Part shown: piece after piece, positions 36,223-40,000 of the stretch | Layout of the letters: each line of letters begins with the position of its first letter | Numbering within the stretch: position 1 is the first letter of the stretch | Origin: Glandiceps talaboti | Lineage: Eukaryota > Hemichordata > Enteropneusta > Spengelidae | Length of the DNA stretch: 40,000 nt | Assembly (NCBI RefSeq): GCF_964340395.1 | Contig: NC_135559.1 | Location: forward strand, 5,245,001 to 5,285,000 | Direction of reading: 5' to 3' | Program-made: the position numbers and the translations under genes | The notes under the pieces: model-generated | What the model was told of the DNA's origin: nothing | The model's input: only the letters and a program-made list of their open reading frames with translations | The model's database searches: none

Positions 36223-36709
36223 CGTGCGTGCATGTTATTTTTTGGAGGGGTGGTGATCCATTGGAACACAGGGGCCCGACAATGGCTATGGCCAGGGAAA
36301 ATAAAAAAGCTTTTAAACGGGCCCTACCAATATTTATGGCATTTCATTTTTTTGTGATGGGCGATGTAATCGAACATGTTAGTAAAATGGCTAATGTACT
36401 ACTATACTTTTTCAAACGTTTTTAAGGGGTTTTTCATTTATATTTCCTGAACCTTATACATTTTAGTCATTTCAAATTATTTATTATATATATATATATA
36501 TATATATAACTCGGTGAGTATCAATCTGCTAAGCCAATGCTCTATACCGCAGTGGCAGAGCGTAATAGTTTTGGTAGTACTGGAACTCTTTCTTGGTTGT
36601 AACTCAGAGTTTCACGCATAGTGCGATCGCCAGACAACTGAGTTGTCTAACGATCGCACTATGCGTGAAACTCCGAGTTACAACCAAGAAAGAGTTCCAG
36701 TACTACCAA

Positions 36710-36744
<35 letters not shown>

Positions 36745-38492
36745 GTCAGTGGTAAGATTTATCCGTAGCACAGTAACTGTAGAACTGATAGTAAGAAAAC
36801 GCTTGCCATACAGACAAATTTCAAAATTAATCAAAATGACCGAATAATTACTATGTAAACTTACAACCTTATAGGCTTGAGGTCATGACCTTTTATAGGT
36901 CATTACCTCATTCCCAGATGAAAATGGATGTTAGTCGTCGATTCTGATATTTTGTCGCGCTGTTGATTAATGAAATTATGTTTTGTTGTTATTATGTAAA
37001 CTCAACTTTGAAATGTTTTACCATCATTGTATATATATGGCTCGTTTTACATCCTTATCCAATTATTGTAAAATGACCTACCTACCCAATGTGATGGGCT
37101 CAGTTGCCCGTTGAACAGCTTTTCTTATTTTGTTGGGCCTAATGAATCGAAGTTTGTTTACTAATTGTTTAAATCAAAGTGTTATATGACCTTTTGAAAG
37201 ATGGGTTTACCTGTGATATTTCTAACAAATGTTAATGTGTCTTTTATTTGTTGTGGTGTTATTGTACATGTTCACCCTGGCGGTGGTCTTTTGAAGATGC
37301 CATTTATTTACTACTTTCAATCAAGGGAATGCTTGGCGCCTGAGGGCGCTCGGCCATAGTCTCATCGTTCACATACTACTATTATTAGTATACTATTAAA
37401 GTAGTTGTATTCACTTGCTATTGAAATTGTTTTGTTGAAAAAATATTATTAACAAATTTAAAAAAAAAGACATATGCACGAATACTAAGTTCTTCAAGTG
37501 GTTCACTGTACTGTCAAAAAGGCAAATGACACCTTGTAATTGATAATAACAAATATTAAAACCAGATGTAAACTGAATGTCTTCCGTAAGGGCAAAGTTT
37601 TGAGATTGTCGTTCCTACAGACAATTGTTGGAATACAAGAGAACATATGTAATAAGTTATTTTTTCTCATTGATTGCTATTTGCTCATTGCTGTTAGTGC
37701 TCTCCTGGCCAACCACAACATGTACTGTGACATTTGTTGAGAATGTAAAAAAAAAATAAGCGCATCGTCGTACCACTTTAGACAACATTTCCTGACGAGA
37801 AACTATTTTTTCCTTTTTAGTGGCATACAAAAATATGCCAATGATTTATTAAAACTAAAAGCTACATCAATAATATTTTCAGGACAAGTGCGCTTTGGTA
37901 TCGCAAATGCATGTATCAAATTATATTGAATTTGAAGCGTGCATTCTTGAGATATAGCCTAATTACCGAAAATCATTAATTACGTAAATTGCTCATTAAT
38001 ATTCACGGGATTTTTACCACAACCTAATCAAGTCTTGCCATTGCCCTACGCAATACGTCTTCAAAATTTCGTTTGAATTGAGCAAGCCGTTATGGAGAAA
38101 ACGATGACACAAGACAGACAGACACACAGACACACAGACTTCCACCCATAAATATATCTCTTCCTCACGGAAGAAACAATTAGGATAAAAGTATAATAAA
38201 TCAAAATCTTGTCCAGTGATTGGAATATGAAACGTGCGATGACGTCATTATCATCGTCAGCATGATATTATTAATTAGACTGATATTGTCACATCAGAAA
38301 ACCATGTTTATTCTTCTTCTTTGTGGCCATTTCCCGTAGGCTTGGCCGAATGCCCACCAGATAAAAAGTATTTTTATTTATGTTTTCTAGGAGCTTCCAA
38401 TTGTCGTTCATACCACGGATTTTGAAGAATGGGAACAGGATAAAAAAAAATATCTTCCAGAGGAGGTACTACATGTGCAGCTTATAGCCTAC

Positions 38493-38572
<80 letters not shown>

Positions 38573-38760
38573 ATGTGTGTGTGTGTGTGTCCCTTCACGG
38601 TTTTTGTAAGGTGGGATCGTTTCACCATGAAACCATATTTTTATATTTACTGTCTTGTTATTTTCCCTAGCCAATAGTGACCTGCTGCGCACCGATTGAG
38701 GAGAAAAAGGTGGCTGGTGTTCATTGTCTCCCTCCAAAAAAACCCACCCAATTCAAATAG
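35987..38760 (+). CDS. Small acidic multi-exon gene, about 101 residues, unknown family
   Basis: Coding exons 35987-36127, 38391-38465 and 38671-38760 (TAG) all join in phase 0 at good borders (tca/gtaagt, ttctag, gag/gtacta, ccctag). Exon 1 (47 codons) holds an internal repeat, MDGEKSKEDSQGALNDE and MDGEKSREDSRGALDDE, with an 81-bp period. Exon 2 encodes 25 residues with TTDFEEWEQDKKKY; exon 3 encodes 29 with CCAPIEEKKVAGVHC and PPKKP. The tail resembles the minus-strand gene at 30138. An alternative end exists: exon 39021-39062 also follows an acceptor in phase 0 and reads NKPNNYTYEESID then TAG. Sequence before the ATG is open back to an acceptor at 35927, so the true start might be in an earlier exon. 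No signal peptide or known domain; probably a disordered, charged soluble protein. Confidence 0.58.
36140..36232. repeat. (GT)n microsatellite
   Basis: About 40 GT units begin some 12 bases after the donor of the small gene's first coding exon. Confidence 0.97.
36482..36508. repeat. (TA)n tract, left of the hairpin
   Basis: About 12 TA units, 58 bases before the inverted repeat at 36567. Confidence 0.9.
36567..36713. mobile_element. 147-bp near-perfect palindromic fold-back
   Basis: 63-bp arms 36567-36629 and 36651-36713 pair with one mismatch. The centre (agacaact/agttgtct) also pairs, so nearly the whole element is one palindrome. A TA tract follows directly at 36714 and another lies to the left, so it may be an insertion into a (TA)n target. 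It lies in the first intron of the small gene. Confidence 0.92.
36714..36740. repeat. (TA)n tract, right of the hairpin
   Basis: About 13 TA units abut the right arm of the palindrome. Confidence 0.92.
37925..38165. repeat. Probable dispersed repeat with (CAGA) tail
   Basis: A stretch with ttattaattacgtaaattgc-like AT-rich blocks, then gagcaagccgttatggagaa, ends in cagacagacacacagacac. A body followed by a CAGA tract resembles short dispersed repeats common in marine invertebrate genomes. No second copy is in the window, so this is a judgement from style only. Confidence 0.35.
38493..38590. repeat. (TA)n and (TG)n compound microsatellite
   Basis: Lies in the small gene's intron between coding exons 2 and 3, 28 bases after the donor. 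Confidence 0.97.
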
Positions 38761-39020
38761 CCAGTCAAGCTTAAGGTGTGTTTCATTAATTGTTTTCAAG
38801 ATATAAAAACTATTTGAATATGTGAATTATACTCATGTCGCAATGGTAGTGCTTATTATCATGCAACAAAGGATACAAAGCTACACATCTTTTGTAACAA
38901 CAATACTTAGAAACTTAATAATTATTGGAATATATCGCCAGAACAAATTGTAGTGATAAAATTCTTGTATTACGTTTTTTCCAAAATAGTTAACTCATAC
39001 TTCGTGGTTTTTGTTTCCAG

Positions 39021-39062
39021 AATAAGCCGAACAACTACACATATGAAGAATCCATTGATTAG
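39021..39062 (+). CDS. Alternative terminal exon of the small acidic gene
   Basis: Acceptor ttgtttccag is followed in phase 0 by NKPNNYTYEESID and TAG. Joined directly to exon 38391-38465 it would give an 85-residue isoform lacking the KKP tail. If instead the 38671 exon runs on to a donor near 38775 (cttaag/gtgtgt), this stretch would be 3' UTR. AATAAA at 39584 could serve either form. Confidence 0.4.
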   Translation, partial: NKPNNYTYEESID

Positions 39063-39583
39063 TTTCTGTCGGAGAGAGTCGACATGGTTACTTTTTAAAC
39101 ATTGAAATTTATGTAAATCCTTTGGAAATTACTAGAATATATCAATAACATAGACAGAAGAATTTAATTACGAACGTGCAAACCGCCATGTTGAGTGTTG
39201 CATCATGGAAAAAGTGATAATAAATACTAACCAATTAGTATTGTAAACAATGTTGATACATTGTTTGTAACCACAAATAATCAATTCATAGTTACCCTGA
39301 CCATTGTGGGAGGTAAATTTTATCAGTAGCTCCAGATTAGGTATTATGATAACCACAGATAGTCCCATAATCCATTGCGTCTGAGCATGCTCAGTCAGGA
39401 TTGCAAGTTCCCTATTGGTCTTTCACATGATCTATATTCACATGTTTTGATTTTTCTTCATTATTTGTAATCATCTATATCAAATTGTAAGTACTAGAAA
39501 TGCATTCTTAAAACAAGTATAGATAGTGTTGATTTCAGTCACGTGACACACTCGCTCTTCATGATATATGACAATATGTATCA

Positions 39584-39589
39584 AATAAA
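39584..39589 (+). terminator. Candidate poly(A) signal AATAAA of the small acidic gene
   Basis: About 520 bases after the alternative stop and followed within 40 bases by T-rich sequence, as expected for a cleavage site. Confidence 0.5.
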
Positions 39590-39845
39590 ACCCGATTTCA
39601 GATTTATAAAATTTGTATGACTTTATTTCACATTTTCATTTATGAATTAGACCAAAGCCATACAAGCTAAATATATTCTTTTTTCTGACCATTTAAAAAG
39701 ATATTTTGTCACAGACTATTTTAAGTTACTCGTTTGTTTTTAGTTTTACGAAGGAATCCTATTTCGTGTTTACTTTAATTCATCCAAACAAGTTTTTATT
39801 GTAACAGTTGCTGTTTTTCGTTAGTTTACTGACTTCTTTTGTTTA

Positions 39846-39897
<52 letters not shown>
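39846..39897. repeat. (TTG)n microsatellite
   Basis: About 17 TTG units close to the right edge; nothing coding is seen around it. Confidence 0.97.
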
Positions 39898-39900
<3 letters not shown>

Positions 39901-40000
39901 TTCAAAGGAAACACATTGGGAAATAAAAATTGAAAACATTCAAACAATATTACATGAGATATATAGTTTGTCCTTATTCATTTGCGTAAAATAGAATTAG

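Overview
This is nuclear DNA from an invertebrate animal. It is AT-rich, dense in microsatellites and small inverted-repeat elements, and its genes are split by introns with GT/AG borders. The sequence alone does not fix the phylum.

The main content of the first 27.5 kb is a head-to-tail array of three cytosolic-sulfotransferase-type (SULT) genes on the + strand. SULT-A (279-3126) lacks its 5' exons, which lie left of the window. SULT-B (5378-12786) and SULT-C (21739-27459) are complete, with seven coding exons each, and predict about 304 and 316 residues. Exon sizes and intron phases agree across the three genes, and the 127, 95 and 113 bp exons are sizes familiar from vertebrate SULT genes. 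SULT-A keeps the catalytic and PAPS-binding residues that are visible. SULT-B and SULT-C have open frames and clean splice sites but have lost most of these residues, including the catalytic histidine (Asn in B, Tyr in C). They look like a diverged, possibly non-catalytic SULT clade. The array also holds scars of local duplication: a second copy of the start of SULT-B exon 2, and a 79-bp direct repeat on either side of SULT-B exon 4.

From 12.8 to 21.7 kb I see no gene, only dispersed repeats and large GT/ATGT microsatellites. SULT-C intron 3 contains a 382-bp inverted-repeat element with 9-bp target-site duplications.

On the right are two small genes that are not SULTs. A two-exon minus-strand gene (30138-31052) predicts 68 residues. 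A plus-strand gene (35987 to 38760, or to 39062 by another terminal exon) predicts about 101 residues. Both have an acidic N-terminus and end in a similar tail (AP, then KV-A/S-GV, then KKP). They point away from each other and are probably paralogs of a small-protein family that I cannot name. Between and inside them are several fold-back elements.
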